Below are positions 9,934 to 21,750 of a DNA stretch of 64,000 nucleotides, one piece after another. Under the pieces are notes generated by a model. It worked only from the letters and a program-made list of their open reading frames with translations, was not told the DNA's origin and did not search any database. Each line of letters begins with the position of its first letter. The first letter of the stretch is position 1. The position numbers and the translations under genes were made by a program. The stretch is from Cliona cf. orientalis (lineage: Eukaryota > Porifera > Demospongiae > Clionaida > Clionaidae): the NCBI GenBank assembly GCA_963930775.1, contig OZ005704.1, positions 5,394,001 to 5,458,000 of the forward strand. The letters are read 5' to 3'.

Positions 9934-12810
9934 ATGGAGGTGACTCTCTTCATACTAAGCATAGTACCATGCTTTGCACTTGTTGTGGGACAGATACCAG
10001 TAGCTCCTATGGATGCCTCAACCACATGTCGTACAAATTTTATGTTTCATGAAGCCCATGACTGGATTCCCTACGTGAACGATACTTCTGATGGAGTACG
10101 TGGTCAAGTCAAGTGGCAAGTTCTTCTCGATCAGTATGACTATGAAAACTTAATAGGGCCAGGCTTGATCCCTGCTTCACCCTGGGAGGCTCGAGATGTT
10201 GATGGAGATGGTGTTCAGGTAAGTATAGCATGTGTAGTAACTTTTATTATGTAATTGATCATATTTTCTATCATACCTCGGTGCTAGTGTTGGTATTCCA
10301 CTGTTTATTGTGCTTGGACGCCATTAAATTTTCCTATGCAGATCACATTGGGAAGCGGAGATAATTGCCAGTACACACTCAGAATCCCTACCTCAAGCTA
10401 CCTAAATGCAAATTCAAACAACTGGGTGTTCACACAGCCTGTTAACCTTCTCGATGCTGTAGAGATCTGTGTCAATGCCACAATCAAACTTGATCGTTGT
10501 CATCAGCGAGCATCTGCGAACCCTCCATGTCAAAAGAATTATGTAACCTTGTATAGCTATAGTACAAATTCTCCACAAACGGTTGAACAAAGAACTGATC
10601 CTAACAACTATCAACCTTATCTTGGTGATCCTGTAAGGTCTCGCCTGGTGCAGAATGTTGGTGACAGTGGTAGGATAATCATGACCTACGCTCGGCTCCA
10701 AAATTTCAACTTTACGCATTTTGGCATCCAAGACACTGGCACTATTGGCGTTTTTGAGCGCCTCTTGGTGTACTATAGAGTAGCCCAGGGATATGAAGAT
10801 GGCTTGGTGGTTTGCCCCAGTGTTGCCTTGCCAGCAATGGGGAGTGGAGCAATGAACACTAAAAGCTGTACATGCAAAGCAAACTCCACTCCTACCGCTA
10901 GTCTAGTGAGGACATGTGATGAAAATGGAGTCTGTCAAGAAAGTTCGGCTTGTGAATGCAATCCTGGGTATGAGTACAACAGTACTCTAGGGATGTGTCT
11001 AGGTACGTATGATCTGTTTCATTATATAAAAGTATGGCAGATAAGTTTTAGGCATAGGCGTAGGAAGATGCTGAAGGTTGGGGGGGCTGAATGTACAATT
11101 GCGCGCGAAGCGCGTGCAAATTTTTATGACCACGCCTACTTTGTGTCAAACCACGCCCATTTTTGCACGCTCGAGGCTGCTATCTCGATGAAAAAACGAA
11201 CTGTAGGTCAAGTAGAATAGATTTGGCAGCTACTGAGGCACATTTTATTCATAATCAGGCCAGGTAAGAAATCTGTGTTATAATAATACTGGGCTAAGAG
11301 AACTTCCCAAGGGTTTGCTACTCTGAGAACATGGACTGACACTACCAACAAGGGGGGGCGCCAGCCCCTGGAGCCTCCTCGTTTCCTACGCCACTGTTAG
11401 GGGTGCTGATTTTGTGGAAAGGCATAGTCTCATACACATTACGTGCTTTTTGGGGCACACAAGCCATGTGATTTTCGTGCATAACAATTACCGGTAATGC
11501 ATTTTGGCATGGCAACACATCAAGCACTCTCACACGTAATGGTTGGGTATAGCACAGTACTAGTATCATACTATGATATGATAATCACACGTAAGCCACA
11601 TCGCATGAATCATAATATTGGCGTATCACTATTCAGAAACAAGCCCCAGATAGTGCTCGATGTGTACCAGACCTTCCCTCTTTGAGGGCGGGATCTGCAT
11701 GGGGATGAGACTAGATCGGTCAGAGAAAACTCTCAGAATTTAATATTGTGATAACCAGTTAGCCCCCAGTCCAGGGCCCTGCACTGCACCAACAATGATG
11801 TATTCAATACACGCTCTCTAGCTATCTGGCTTGGTTTCTTTTTGTCAAAGAGCCACTAATCTTCTGTAAACAAGCAAGAATATAGCATGGACTAGAATTA
11901 TGATCAAAGATGCCATCACACCCCACTAAAGTATCTATAGCTATACCATACAGTTACCATAATAGTAAACATGACTTTGAACTTTCTAGGTTGTCGTATG
12001 GGAACCTACAAGACTAGTTTGTCCAGCTCAGCTCCCTGCATTCCATGTCCTGGCAACAGTATGACCATCAACAGTTCTTCCACTGTGTGTGATTGTATCC
12101 GGGGAACAGTCCGCTGTCCATCAAGGCCAGATGATGCATGTCAACTCCTCGATGATTTCTTTGCAGGTAGGGGATTGAACTGCACCAAGTTAACCTCTTA
12201 AAAATCCCGAATTTTGGAGAGGTAGATAGTACATTCTGTGGTAGGCTAATTGTTAGCCCCATGCATATGGCGTATTTAGGCTAGATGGGACCTCGTTCAA
12301 TAGTGTAACCAGGCTACCACCATTGAATATCATGCACTCAATGACCTATATAGGCCATGCAGCCCTACACCTTGTTCAAGTGCTATCCAGAACCCGGCTT
12401 ACTTTTAATCACTTTGCTAAAGTCCCGTTTACACATACAAGCTTTGACTAAAGTGCTTTGGAAGGCACTTCACAGGCCCTTATCCAGCTTATGTAATTGT
12501 ACAAACTGTCCACATGTAAACGCTCTAAGCTGATCCCTATTTTGGAGATCACAAGATTTATCTTTTGAAAATTCAAAATACCCCCCCCCCCCGGCACTAT
12601 ACCACACTGCATGTGACAGTGTAGACTGAATTGAATCATGATTTACATTCCTCTTATATAGATCAGTGCGAGGCTTCATCCCAAGGCGAAATTTCAACCC
12701 AGAGTGAAACTTCATCCCAAGGTGAAACTTCATCCCAGGATGGTAGCAGTGCTGGTGTGGGCCAAGTTATAATTACCTTCTTTGCATTGATTATGATGAT
12801 AATAATATAA
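9934..12810 (+). CDS. Eph-receptor-like ectodomain protein B, kinase-less, eroded anchor
   Basis: Tandem paralogue of the gene at 2341, with four exons of matching phase: 9934-10218, 10342-11002, 11990-12166, 12662-12810 (423 codons). The first three exons are the same lengths as in A (285, 661, 177 nt). Signal peptide, Eph ligand-binding-like jelly roll, EGF-like segment and GCC2/GCC3 module are all conserved. Exon 4 differs. The Ser/Thr/Gln stalk is expanded by an imperfect repeat around SQGETS, and the hydrophobic segment VIITFFALIMMIII stops after 14 residues at an AT-rich microsatellite. A matching hydrophobic stretch containing ALVVF, like TLVVF in A, continues downstream in another frame. 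The product may be poorly anchored, secreted or lipid-anchored (inference). No kinase domain follows. Introns here are shorter than in A. Confidence 0.72.
11036..11400. repeat. G/C-rich inverted element in intron 2 of Eph-like B
   Basis: Begins around GCATAGGCGTAGGAAG and ends around CTTTCCTACGCCACTG-like sequence at about 11385-11398. It carries long G runs at both sides and a central GCGCGCGAAGCGCG palindrome. It resembles the TTAA-flanked element at 37355-37824, which has TTCCTATGCCACTG at its end and a CGCGCTACGCGCG palindrome. Boundaries are approximate. Confidence 0.5.
12672..12738 (+). repeat. Coding minisatellite in stalk of Eph-like B
   Basis: About three to four imperfect copies of an 18-bp unit resembling GGTGAAACTTCATCCCAA, in frame in exon 4. 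They encode repeats of the type (S/T)QGETS. Gene A has only a short ESSQSSGG stalk at this position, so the repeat lengthened the juxtamembrane stalk in B. Confidence 0.75.
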
Positions 12811-13703
12811 TAATATTATTATTGTTTGCTCTGGTGGTGTTCATAATTTTGTAGCTAGCTATATTAAGAGCTAGAAATTTTGTTTGAGATAATAATATTA
12901 TTATACTAGCTCAGTATATATATAGACTTATTAGTGAACTCTTATATTTTCATTAAAATTAATAGCTATTGTGTAATAATTATAGTGCAGACTGCTGTGA
13001 TAGTGCATATTAACCATTATTAATCGGAAAGTTTGACAATTTAAAAATATGACTGTCATGCCAATAATAATAACGTGTACTGATATTATTATACATGTAG
13101 TATAGTAATTAGTACACGGGCATGGACAGCCATCGGTTTGGGTACATCACATGTAACATATTACCGTATTATAACGGAGTTCAGCCCAGTGGGAGCTTTG
13201 TTTAAACTTTTATCCCTCTCAGTATATTATCATGATATTGATATTATACTATTTCTGAATCAGTGATCGGGCCGGCACCGTCGCAGCATCATGTGGCTAG
13301 TAGCTAGTGTGTCGGGTGCTGCATGTGGTGCTATGAATGGTCTTATTAAACCCATGGCCAGCTAGTGATTATTATACACTGCTGTATTGATATCTTAGAA
13401 CATCGTAAATCATTATGACTGCAGTGTGAGTTTGTATATAGCTAGCCACCTAGCACGGTGCACCCAGGCACCAACTGAGCAGCCCCACATGTACAATAAG
13501 ATGTCGTGCACCTATTATTAGCTAAGCCTACCTCACAACCACAGACTCTGAAAGTAAATTGCTACTGGGGATGACAAGTCAAATACGAGCTGCAGCCCGA
13601 GTCACCCTGACGATAAGGGCTATAGCTGCAGCCGTTGATCCTGACGACCTCGTACCATACGGGAACATCTGGAGAGAGTGCTGAGTCAGCAGAAGGTATC
13701 GGG
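12811..13703. other. Intergenic, no gene recognised
   Basis: AT-rich DNA between Eph-like B and ARL2. The start (12811-12855) is relic coding sequence of the Eph-like B transmembrane segment in a shifted frame. The remainder holds short ATTATT microsatellites. The word AAAGTAAATTGCTACTGG at about 13551 also occurs near 32831 and 47123, marking one end of a dispersed repeat family. No coding exon seen. Confidence 0.5.
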
Positions 13704-14285
13704 ATGGGGCTCATGTCAATATTGAAGAAGATGAAGCAGAAAGAAAAAGATGTCAGACTACTGATGCTGTATCCTATAATTCTGAGCGTGCATTTACAGT
13801 GGCTATATACTGTTTGGCTCACTGTACATATTGAGGCATATACAGTAGGCCACACTATCGAATTACCAGCGTAGTTAAAACCATCAACTGGAGCAGGACT
13901 CCCTTCAAGTATTAAATACAGTCTGAGAATGTACATGACATGTATGTAGTATGTCTAGATCATTTCTCCTACACACATATTATACATACTGAGGATACCA
14001 TGGACACTTGCAGCGGTGCCAGGCTAGGTATACACGGTCAGAAAGATTCTAAGTGCTATAATCATAATTTTATGATCATGGAAATGGGCCTGATTTCCTT
14101 CACTTTTGAGTGTTACCTCGTGCTGGCAACAGTGGTCTGGATAATGCTGGAAAGACCACCATCTTAAAGAAATTCATAGGAGAAGATACCAGTACCATAT
14201 CTCCGACCTTTGGCTTCAACATCAAGACAGTGGAGCATAAAGGGTAGGCTCTCTCTCTCTGTCTCCCTCCCAGGTCCCTTGTCCT

Positions 14286-14331
<46 letters not shown>

Positions 14332-15356
14332 CCCCTCACTCCCTATCACTTACTTGCATACACACACTCAACTACATTGTAGGTTAAAATTGAATATTTG
14401 GGATGTTGGAGGTCAGAGATCATTGAGATCTTACTGGCGTAACTACTTTGAGAGCACTGATGGTTTGGTTTGGGTGGTGGACAGCGCTGACCGGAGGAGA
14501 CTGGATGACTGCAAGGCTGAGCTTCACACTCTCCTAGTAGAAGAGGTGAGCTATTGTTGGCCTCAAAAACATGGGAGTGGCCTGCTAATAATACTAATTA
14601 TTATTACTCGGTATTACAGTAATACTCACTACCCTTTAATTATTACCTAAAGCATCATTTTCTATACATGAGTTTTATTTTGTTTATGTGAATTAAGCAA
14701 GTCAAATGCCAGACATAAAATTTTATCATGCCATACATTGCAATGCAGTAATACACAAATTTCTCTCCCTTTCCCCTTCTCTCACTTGATCTCCCATCCT
14801 CTCATTCTCGTTGACAGAGATTGGCAGGGGCTACCCTACTGGTGTTTGCTAACAAGCAGGACCTTCCTGGTGCTATGTCAGCTGAAGAAATAAAGGCGGT
14901 ATGTAAAACTAACTGAGAGTATTATACCATCAGGAGCTCGTATTTATTATATAGCTAAAAATTTTTGCTGTGAGAAACTTCAGTTTCGCTATGTACCTGC
15001 TCTCGATGAGATTTTATTCTGCAAATTTTTGATCATAGAAAATAATTATTAATTTTTGGTGACCTTTACCACACTAGTAAAAATTTTTATTCCCTTCTTT
15101 AATGCAAGGGTATATAGCTGGAAATTTTTGTCCAGTGAATTTTTTCAGCTATACAGTACAATGTCATCGTATAGTTTGAAGAATAATATAATTATTATGA
15201 TCCACTTGAATTATTTGGTAGGCATTGGATTTAGAGTCAATCAAGACGCACCACTGGCAGATCACTCCATGCAGTGCCGTCACTGGAGAGAGACTGTTGG
15301 ACGGAATCAACTGGATGACCACAGATATCAGCTCAAGAATTTTCACCATGGATTAG
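13704..15356 (+). CDS. ARL2: ADP-ribosylation factor-like GTPase 2
   Basis: Five exons: 13704-13768, 14133-14243, 14383-14545, 14818-14898, 15222-15356. They give 184 codons plus stop, the usual ARL2 length. The start [16 protein letters not shown] carries the family's N-terminal amphipathic helix with Gly2. The G1 P-loop is GLDNAGKT, the switch 2 motif is WDVGGQ, G4 is NKQD and G5 is [19 protein letters not shown] is strongly conserved in ARL2. Established role: cytosolic GTPase that works with tubulin cofactors C, D and E in alpha/beta-tubulin dimer assembly and binds PDE6D and UNC119 to release lipidated cargo into cilia. Intron 2 contains a long CT microsatellite. TBCB, another tubulin-folding factor, lies immediately downstream on the opposite strand. 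Confidence 0.95.
14289..14330. repeat. CT dinucleotide microsatellite in ARL2 intron 2
   Basis: About 20 uninterrupted CT units, followed by a degenerate pyrimidine tract. It ends about 50 bp before the exon 3 acceptor and may overlap the polypyrimidine region. Confidence 0.95.
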
Positions 15357-15528
15357 CATAATTTTGGTGTGTCTTAATTCCTCAATGTATGCCCATACCT
15401 ATTATTATAATCATTACGGTTTGTTCCATGCATTCCCTGTACATGCACACTGAGATCAGCAAATCAGAGATGCATGTCCACTCATTTTAAATATTGTTCA
15501 CACTCACAATATAATTATTAGTGTTATG

Positions 15529-15865
15529 TATGGCAATCCAAACATGACAAAATTATCAAAATTCAAACTCAAGGGTATAAAAGCACAAATTTTGCACATG
15601 GAAGGGTGCAAAAGGTCAAACCTGCAAACTCAAAAGCTGTGGATGGCACATTAAGCATTATTATAAAGTACAAAGTCAAAAATACAGTATTAATTAGTTC
15701 CTTGAATTTACAGGTTTGACCTTTTGCACCCTGCCATATGTAGCTCTGCACTTTTACACCCTTGAGTTTGCAGGTTTGACCTTTTGCACCCTTCCATATG
15801 CAGCTCTGTACTTTTGTACCCTTGAGTTTGAATTTTGATAATTTTGTCACGTTTGGATTGCCATA
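15529..15865. repeat. 337-bp inverted-repeat element, copy 1 (TATGGCAATCCAAACATGAC)
   Basis: Terminal inverted repeats of about 50 bp: TATGGCAATCCAAACATGAC at the left and GTTTGGATTGCCATA at the right. The interior repeats AAAGGTCAAACCTGCAAA and its complement several times. A second full copy lies at 26843-27177. It occupies part of the ARL2-TBCB tail-to-tail interval. No coding capacity. Confidence 0.85.
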
Positions 15866-16053
15866 GTTATGCATAATGATGCTACATGGATCATGGTGGA
15901 AGAGATATAAGGTAATGGCAATAAAAATCTTATGCACACAGTCAGACTGACATAGAACAGCTGTAACATTATATCCATATATAGACACCTGCTAGAAGCA
16001 TCATGACAGCATGATAGTAAGAATGGTATGAAGATATACATGTACGGTGGTCA

Positions 16054-18670
16054 CTACATTTCATCATCACTGAAGGTCTCTTCTGGAAAGTCTCCAACTT
16101 GAACGTTCTTTGCCTTCACAAAGGCACCATACTTGGGAGGACACTCAAAGTAGCGCTTACCCTGGACACTGTATGATAATAGTGAATTGATACATACAAC
16201 CAGTTACCGGTATATACGTGCATGTGATTTAGTCTAATTAATAATAATAATATCAATTTTAATTTTATTATTATACCCATGAACCAAGATCTAGAGTTAA
16301 TTAATTAACCAAGAATTTGCAAATTCCCCACACCACCAATGATGGTACCCATCTGAAATTATTCACAGGAAAATACGATGTCCTGTAGTTTTTGAGTAAT
16401 GCAAATATTCTGCTATAAAAATGTGCACACAGCCGGAATGTTCAAGATTAAAATTTGCCTCTAAAAATGGGTGAAGCTTAGGCGTAACTATTACTTTTGT
16501 GCCAAATGAAATATGGCACTATGGGGGATTATGAACAAAAGTATTACATGTATGTACCCAAGAGTCAAGATGCAGATTTTCATAATATTGTAATGGCAAT
16601 ACCTTCCATCATTCTTCCCCAGAGGCTCGTCATACTTCACTCCAACCCAGTAGCCTGGTTTGAACCCAGTCTTACCTGCAGCAAGAGAGATGGACGGAGA
16701 GGTAGAGATGCAACACTTCTTAAATTACATAATTCAGAGGTGCAAAAAAATTGATTATTATACCTGTTTATTCCATCTAGGCCTGGTAACAGGGCCTGGG
16801 GGTATCTACCACAATTCCCGGGCTATCATGCATTGCATTAACTATATCATCCCTTTAGTAATAATCAACAATAACTTACCAACAAACATGACCGTTCCCC
16901 TCTTTGCCGTGGCACCTGGCAGTGTGACCTCGCACCTTGACCCCACCGGGACCGCCTCTGCCTCTCTCTTCTCTGTTTCCTCCCTCTCCCTCGCCTCTTC
17001 CTCAGCCGCTAGGTCTCTCTCAGCAAACTGACCCAGCTTCATGCGCTTCTTGAACGCAAGAACAGAATCTGTAGGTAGGAGGGCATCAACACTTACAATA
17101 GATACACAATAATGTACATGTATATATAGGGACGTGAAAGGTAGTGGTGGGAAAGACGATGGCAGATAACTCCAGCCAATTGAAATACGATACTATAATA
17201 TTACAATAAAAGTTAAATCAGGAGTTTGCTATATCGTTTAGGAAGTATAAAGCATGACAAAGAATATGTGTAGATTCCCAAGGTGGTGGTATGGAAGATG
17301 ATGCATGGCAGGTAATACCAGCCAAATTGAAATTATGATATTACCTTAGGGCTACGATTATTCGCGGGTACAAATCTTAGCGGATTTTGGAAATAGTGCA
17401 TTTAGTGGGTACTCATTTTAGCAATTTTTCAAAATTAATACCCTATTTATTCGAAAATATTGAAAATTTTAATATTCACGGCACAAATTTTAGCGAAAAT
17501 TGGGCAAATCACTAATTTCATTAAATTTAGTACCCGCAAACAATAGTGTCCTTAAGGTACAATGAAAGTGAACCACACGTATCACTTAGCAAGTATGAAG
17601 CAAGACAATGAGATCAAGAAGACAGAAGTTGGGAATGTACACGTATTCTTTACATATTCTAAATTTCACATAAGCCAATCTCATCCAAATATTTCAACAC
17701 TGAAATATTCACAATTTACGTTACTTGCTGACCTCCTCTCTTTGCATAGTCCTCCGTTGACATCTCGTACTTCTCTACTTGAGAGGTGTCTTCAAACTCT
17801 CCTTTTGACTTTGTTGGATCCTGGTTAATAACCTGCATGCATAATCATGTACAGATGCATGTATTTCCTCGAAATTTTCCCATAGCTTAAAATGGTACTG
17901 CATGTTTCAGCCAACTCATCCTAATAAATACCACCCTCAAAATCTCATTGCATAGATATATACAATAATATGTATACGTCCACACACATTAAGCATGCAT
18001 ACAAATAACACACTATTGAAGCTTTGTACACGTGTGTGCATATCAATCTCTATAGACTCCTAAATAATTAGCAACTTTATACATGTAGGATACCTCCTAT
18101 GTGTAATAATCAAAGGATACTAACCCACCCCAAGGGTACCCACAATAGAGAAGCTCCACACTGCATGTGCTTTTATCTACTATTCTAGGAAAATCGGGCA
18201 CTCCAGATGCACTACAATCCAACTCTCACATGTAGCCTGTAGCCATCTCTGACTGAAGTGGATCCTAGTGTTGCTGTGTCGTCACAGAGCTCACAGACCA
18301 GCTTGTCATTGTCGTCAAACAGCTGCAGCTTCATCAGTGACGCTGTGGCACCAGTGATCAGCTCAAGCTTACCCTACAACGGGATATTCACAATCAATTG
18401 CAGTGTATTCCCCATCTTTTGAATCTTTTCTAGCCTCGAACCTAGTCTGGGTTCGAGGCTACTCTTGTTCCATCCCTCCCTATGCTCTCCATAGATTCTC
18501 TCACACCCCCAAAATGTCTTGGTGTGCATTTATTGGAAGATAAGACGGTCACGTACCTTTAAATCTCCGATTGTATCAGAGGCTGGATATCTCTTCTCAG
18601 ACAGCATGGAGCTGAGTGAGCTCGTTACTTTTAGCGACACAAAAGAGGGGTTACTGTCCACCATGGCCAT
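16054..18670 (-). CDS. TBCB: Tubulin-folding cofactor B (CAP-Gly protein)
   Basis: Six exons on the minus strand: 18557-18670, 18230-18373, 17733-17832, 16880-17068, 16603-16675, 16054-16168. They give 244 codons plus stop, the usual TBCB length, with phases agreeing. The N-terminal ubiquitin-like domain covers about residues 10-90. A charged linker and coiled coil follow ([19 protein letters not shown]). The C-terminal CAP-Gly domain includes [20 protein letters not shown] and [16 protein letters not shown]. The end is acidic (FSDDEM), like the acidic EEY/DEI-type tails that CAP-Gly proteins bind. Established role: captures alpha-tubulin released from the CCT chaperonin and, with TBCE, dissociates tubulin dimers in the cytosol. 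A second ATG two codons downstream (18664) is an alternative start. It is head to head with LRR1. The 17342-17559 foldback element lies in intron 3. Confidence 0.93.
17342..17559. repeat. Foldback element in TBCB intron 3
   Basis: Starts TACCTTAGGGCTACGATTATT and ends AATAGTGTCCTTAAGGTA. Internal words such as GCGGGTACAAATTTTAGCG are mirrored by their complement near the right end (TTTAGTACCCGC). It belongs to the same structural class as the TACCGTA elements, with a slightly diverged heptamer (TACCTTA). Confidence 0.65.
18431..18463. other. Short perfect hairpin in TBCB intron 1
   Basis: AGCCTCGAACC and GGTTCGAGGCT are perfect complements separated by a short loop. The right arm resembles a tRNA B-box (GGTTCGAGGC), but no tRNA cloverleaf can be drawn around it. 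Confidence 0.6.
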
Positions 18671-18787
18671 TCTTACCAGCTGATGCGTGCTGATTCAGCA
18701 GAAAGTAGGCCACCTTTCGGATTTTGGCGGGAAAACACAAAAGTTGGTACGGGTCGTTTCCATACTGCCAGGCCAAGGCCTAGGGAG
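18671..18787. promoter_or_regulatory. Divergent promoter interval TBCB / LRR1
   Basis: Only 117 bp separate the TBCB start codon (minus strand) from the chosen LRR1 start codon (plus strand), so both promoters must lie here or overlap the opposing 5' exon. No TATA box was seen. An in-frame upstream ATG for LRR1 at 18683 lies inside the interval. Confidence 0.55.
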
Positions 18788-20627
18788 ATGAGACTCAACT
18801 GTGAGCTGGAAGTAGCTTATAGCTTGGCTTTGGCGAATGGCGGGACTCCTAGTCGCTCCAGCCGCGCTAGAGCCTCGATATGCTTGGGGAAGAAGCCAAT
18901 TCCCTCAAAGACAAGCTCTTCTCAGACCAGTTCTGAAGGGACAGCCAAAAAGGAGGAACTGTTTCTCATTGTCTCCACCGCCAAGAACGTGGCTGGGAAC
19001 AAGTACAAAGTAAGAGAAATTAGCGAGTAATCTAGAATAATTTTAAACCTTTTAAAACTCAATGCCACCGTACGTGCACACACTCACACACACATGCCAA
19101 ATTATACAGATCAAGAATAACATATCCAAAGTGTTCACCAGATTTGTTCAAGAAGGGAAAGCTACAATCAAGTTCAAGGATCCAGCCCATGATCTCTCCA
19201 TCAGTAAGGTAGGCATCTATTATACCAGATAAATTGGTTAATTATAAACGTGCATGTAGCATGCCATGTACGTTATTTTTACGTTATTTTTATGCCGCAT
19301 AGAAGCATGCACATTGTCTCATAATTTACCCTGTTTAGGCTGACCCCACAAAACTGAGGGAACTGTTGAATGTCTTGAGACTGAGTCCCAGTGCCCAGCG
19401 TGAAGTGCCTCTGGCTCCCCTCTTGCCCACAAAGCTACAAAACATCGAAAAGCCAAAAACCAAAATGGTCATCAAGTCTCGAGGCGACTACCCCATACTG
19501 AAGGGATTTCCTGACACTCTTGAAACTTTCCAAGGGGTTGGAATCAGCTTGAATAGAATAGACACCAGACTGCTTCGACTGAGCCAACTACAAGCATTAG
19601 ATCTGACAAACAATTCCATCAAAGTGATACCGGATGCTGTGAAGGACACACACTTGGTCGAGCTAAAACTGGCCGGGAACAAGCTTTGTGAAATTCCTGA
19701 CCTGCTCTGTGAAGGAGAGATTTGCCAGACATTGAAGCACCTGGACTTGGCAAGAAACTCACTCATCAGATTGCCACACAAGTTTTGTAATTTCAAATCC
19801 TTAATCCAGTTGCGTCTCGACTGTAATGAGTTGCAGGTGCTCCCTAGAACATTTGGAAAGATGACGTCACTCAAGTTCTTCTCAGCGAGTAATAATAAGC
19901 TTATTGTCCTGCCTCCTTCATTCACTAAGCTTACTCTGGAGTCCTTGGACTTGTTTGATAATCCGTTCACTGCCAGTGGGCTGGTGAGAAGATGCACTGA
20001 CCTCAGCCTGCCCAGCCTTCAGGAGCTAGCTGGGAGATATATCAAGAAGAACAGGTACGACTATAATTATTATAGCTGTATGATTGTTGGAAAGGTGTGT
20101 GTGCACGTATGCATCATGCCGTGCATTCAATACAGTACCGTAGTGTCCCGGGCAAGCGCCCATGCACAGCATTTTATAGGGTCAATGTAACATCTTACAC
20201 TAGGCTTATATCTGGGGTAAGCATCATAATATAAGCTAATGAGCACTTACCCAGGACACTACGGTAGTGTTATTTGGTGGACATGCATGGGGCGAGAGCA
20301 TCATCTATTTACATGTATATTGAAGATTGGTATTTCCTACATGTACAACAGTTACTGGGTATAAGTGACATAATCTCTCTTTCTTCTATCTTTAGACTGC
20401 CGTATGACCCCTACACCCTGCCAGTGATGCTGTGTCACTACCTGGACGGTGCTAAGAAGTGTCTTTGTGGTACGGCCTGTTTCCAGGCCTACCTCCACTA
20501 CATAGCCAGCCTTGACCTGCACAAGGTGTCAGCCACTGTCACAGCAGTCGACAAGAACGGGCTGACCAAGGTGCCAGTGGAGGCATTCCTCTGCTCCGCA
20601 AGGTGTCTAAAACTATGGAAATTGTGA
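18788..20627 (+). CDS. LRR1: Leucine-rich repeat protein 1 (CRL2 substrate receptor)
   Basis: Four exons: 18788-19009, 19110-19208, 19339-20054, 20396-20627 (422 codons plus stop; vertebrate LRR1 is slightly shorter). The N-terminal domain begins MRLNCELEV, matching the family start, so I chose this ATG over an in-frame one at 18683 that would add 35 atypical residues. At least five LRRs occupy about residues 165-310 (LQALDLTNNSIKVIP, LKHLDLARNSLIRLP, LIQLRLDCNELQVLP). The C-terminal cysteine-containing part (YDPYTLPVMLC, CLCGTACFQAYL) matches the conserved LRR1 tail. Established role: substrate receptor of the CUL2 ubiquitin ligase that ubiquitylates MCM7 to unload the CMG helicase at replication termination, in the nucleus. 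The MITE at 20136-20266 sits in intron 3. It converges with CINP. Confidence 0.9.
20136..20266. repeat. Foldback element, GTGTCCCGGGCAAGCGCCCA type, in LRR1 intron 3
   Basis: Begins TACCGTAGTGTCCCGGGCAA and ends CACTTACCCAGGACACTACGGTA, 131 bp. This is the copy with the cleanest TACCGTA/TACGGTA termini of this subfamily. Confidence 0.85.
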
Positions 20628-20933
20628 CAATTTTTGTATACCAAGATGCATAATTATGCAATATTATGATTGTAAAGCCCCACTTAGTTTGTCGAACTCT
20701 AGGCTTATCAGTATTAATTATTGCCGTAATTGTATAGGGGGATGTAGCAGGTATTTGACGTACAGAACTGGTCCTACAGGAACTTGACGAATTAGTTTCA
20801 AATTCCCACCTATAGTTCCACAGAAGAAGGGAAAGTACAGTCAGGTCACTAGAATCGAGTCTAGAGTATCTTTCAACACTAAGCACCCAGCTCCCAGCCT
20901 TAAGGCCTATACCACTCTAGTAAAAATGAATGA

Positions 20934-21718
20934 TCATTCCCTTAAACCACATTCAATAAGCATTGCTTCTAGGTGGTCGTTACTCTCAGTACTAATGTAA
21001 GGCTGGTGTAACCAACATGATAAGTACACAGTCAGAGTGTCCCTCTCCTTCTGCTGGAGAATGTCCCCCATGATGCTCTCCCTCAGCGACATCTCTTGAG
21101 AATACACTTGAAAGATTTCTTCCGCATAGGTACCTGGATAAACCATAAATTAATATTCCAGTATGTACTAGAGTGCTAGCTATAATGAAGCACTATAGTG
21201 CGAAACCCTCGGCGCAAGAGCAATAGCTAGTCTATATAGCCTTGAACCCAGGCTAGTCTGCATATTCCAATTTGCCAAGCAACACTATTAGTGTACAGTG
21301 TACGGCTCTAGTTAACAGTTGTAGAGAGTAACCACAAGAATGCAGTTATACGATTGCATGCAATTAGGTAATATAGTACCACGTGCATGCCAGGTCAGCA
21401 GATTTAGTATAAAGTAAAGCCAAGAAGCGTAGTTGATAGCCTACTGTGATCTGTGATGAGTCAGTTAAGTTCCAAGAACTATCGCTAGAGCTACACACTA
21501 CTAATCTTGAAATGAAGCCATCGCTATCTCTTTCATCGATCGAGAGCTCGTCAAGAAGCGAAGAAGGCCATGGTGGTCAGCAAATGTCGCCAAAACTTTT
21601 GAACGAAGCGTTTTCAACGAAATCCACACAATTCAGATCTTGAAGCTACCACAAAAAGCCTAATGGTACCTTGTTTTCAACGTATAGACCAGGTATGTAG
21701 CAGCTAGCGCAGTAACAG

Positions 21719-21750
<32 letters not shown>

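Noticed and set aside
18431-18463. Hairpin with a GGGTTCGAGGC arm as a tRNA or small RNA
   Set aside because: Too short, and no cloverleaf; kept only as a hairpin.
18683-18787. Upstream ATG as the LRR1 start
   Set aside because: The added residues are unlike the family, while MRLNCELEV at 18788 matches its usual beginning. The extra region overlaps the shared promoter interval.
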